This document shows, one piece after another, positions 20,581 to 21,241 of a DNA stretch of 21,241 nucleotides. The notes under the pieces were generated by a model. The model worked only from the letters and a program-made list of their open reading frames with translations. It was not told where the DNA came from and did no database searches. A program made the position numbers and the translations under genes. Within the stretch, counting starts at the first letter, position 1. Every line of letters starts with the position of its first letter. Origin of the DNA: JBARRS01 sp049644345 (GTDB lineage: Bacteria; Actinomycetota; Thermoleophilia; Gaiellales; Gaiellaceae); NCBI GenBank assembly GCA_049644345.1, contig JBARRS010000073.1, positions 1-21,241 on the forward strand, written 5' to 3'.

Positions 20581-21241
20581 GCAGGGGCATGGTAGCCGGG
20601 TGCGACGCTGACGCTCACGCGGTGCACCGCGTTGTTCGCGTAGCCGCCGAGGTTCCACGGAGGCGCCACGGGCTGGACGTTCCCGGCTTGGTCGCGTGCC
20701 CGGCAGCAGAGTTCGTACACGCCCGGAGCCGCCGGGACCCACGAGTAGCTCCACCTTCGCCAGGCCCATGGACCGAGCTCGTCACCGTCCAGGTCCGCGC
20801 CCTCCCAGGTCACACCTCCGTCGTCGCTCACCTCGACGCCGGCGATGGGCGCGAGGCCCGACCACGCCCGGCCCTCGAGCAGACAGGGCCCGAGTGGCAC
20901 CGTCCGCTCGCGGGTCAGGAACTCCGGGATTCCAGGCGGAGCCATCAGTGCCCGCGGCAGCATCCGGGTCACCGGAATCCCTTCCTCTTCCTCGCTCTGG
21001 CGGAGGCGATAACCGCGCGCCTGCTGATAGCCGTCGAACGGCGCCTCGAGGACCGTGATGCCGGTCAGCCATTTCACGTTCGTCATCCCGTACCAGCCGG
21101 GCACGACGAGCCGTAGGGGAAAGCCGTGCTGGGGCGGCAGCGGCCGGCCGTTCATCTCGTAGGCCAGGAGAACCTCCTCCCCCATTGCCTCCTCGACGGG
21201 CAGGCTGCGTTGGTAGCTCTGCTCGACCTCCCCTTCGATGC
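20571..21241 (-). CDS. Sulfite-oxidase-type molybdopterin oxidoreductase, C-terminal part (5' end outside window)
   Basis: The visible 223 residues cover the end of the molybdopterin domain and the Mo-co dimerisation domain. RSLPVEEAMGEEVLLAYEMN and PPQHGFPLRLVVPGWYGM are typical of the former, then VKWLTGITVLEAPFDGYQQ. The beta-sandwich dimer domain follows, with IAGVEVSDDGGVTW and the closing CCRARDQAGNVQP. Family members oxidise sulfite or reduce sulfoxides with a molybdopterin cofactor. The catalytic cysteine lies beyond the window, so the class cannot be confirmed. Its TAG stop (20571-20573) lies inside the tRNA-Thr gene, a 10-base overlap. Confidence 0.9.
   Translation of the reverse strand, partial: IEGEVEQSYQRSLPVEEAMGEEVLLAYEMNGRPLPPQHGFPLRLVVPGWYGMTNVKWLTGITVLEAPFDGYQQARGYRLRQSEEEEGIPVTRMLPRALMAPPGIPEFLTRERTVPLGPCLLEGRAWSGLAPIAGVEVSDDGGVTWEGADLDGDELGPWAWRRWSYSWVPAAPGVYELCCRARDQAGNVQPVAPPWNLGGYANNAVHRVSVSVAPGYHAPAPE

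Noticed and set aside
20513..20595. Short open frame reading GGTRTHGLVLTRDLLYQLSYSG
   Set aside because: This is the usual false translation of the strand opposite a tRNA; the tRNA-Thr explains it.

Overview
The window is high-GC DNA from a bacterial chromosome, most likely an actinobacterium close to the Thermoleophilia (Gaiellales or Solirubrobacterales). The grounds are protein style only: proline-linker surface proteins ending in a basic Ig-like domain, a three-part acyl-CoA carboxylase with a small epsilon subunit, GTG and TTG starts, and several probable leaderless genes. There is no rRNA or marker gene, so the placement is an inference. No insertion sequence, prophage, CRISPR array or clear foreign island is visible.

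Layout. 1-342 (+): tail of a proline-rich surface protein. 314-2981 (-): sucC, a SAM methyltransferase and sucD, locked together by a 4-nt and a 1-nt overlap, so the two succinyl-CoA synthetase subunits are split by a methyltransferase. 3071-3208 (+): a 45-residue very acidic open frame with a good ribosome binding site. 3215-5205 (-): acyl-CoA carboxylase epsilon and biotin-carrying alpha subunits. The carboxyltransferase (beta) gene lies apart at 10719-12344 (-). 5255-6277 (+): secreted NlpC/P60 peptidase.

6278-10542 (+): a duplicated signalling module. Each copy has a conserved leader box, a 31-36 residue one-helix membrane peptide, and a polytopic-membrane GGDEF protein. The first GGDEF protein also carries an HD-GYP phosphodiesterase domain. 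A methyltransferase follows the second copy. 12413-13546 (+): another proline-rich surface protein. 13592-15148 (+): a third GGDEF protein of a different type, with an extracytoplasmic sensor domain and an intact inhibitory site. Three of the cell's cyclic-di-GMP genes thus sit within 9 kb.

15006-16286 is a damaged-looking junction. An Rrf2-type regulator lacks its middle, overlaps the end of the third GGDEF gene, and runs tail-to-tail into a channel-like membrane protein with a degenerate selectivity filter. 16360-18593 (+): a short Cys/Met-type PLP enzyme overlapped by a family-1 glycosyltransferase. 18694-19095 (-): a VOC (glyoxalase-fold) protein. 19346-20407 (+): a serine beta-lactamase-like hydrolase. 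20508-20580 (-): tRNA-Thr(UGU), whose 5' end contains the stop codon of a sulfite-oxidase-type molybdoenzyme that continues past the window edge. Strong GC-rich hairpins separate the convergent gene pairs.

The most unusual feature is the duplicated leader, micro-peptide and GGDEF unit. Next are the sucC-methyltransferase-sucD order and the internally deleted Rrf2 gene.
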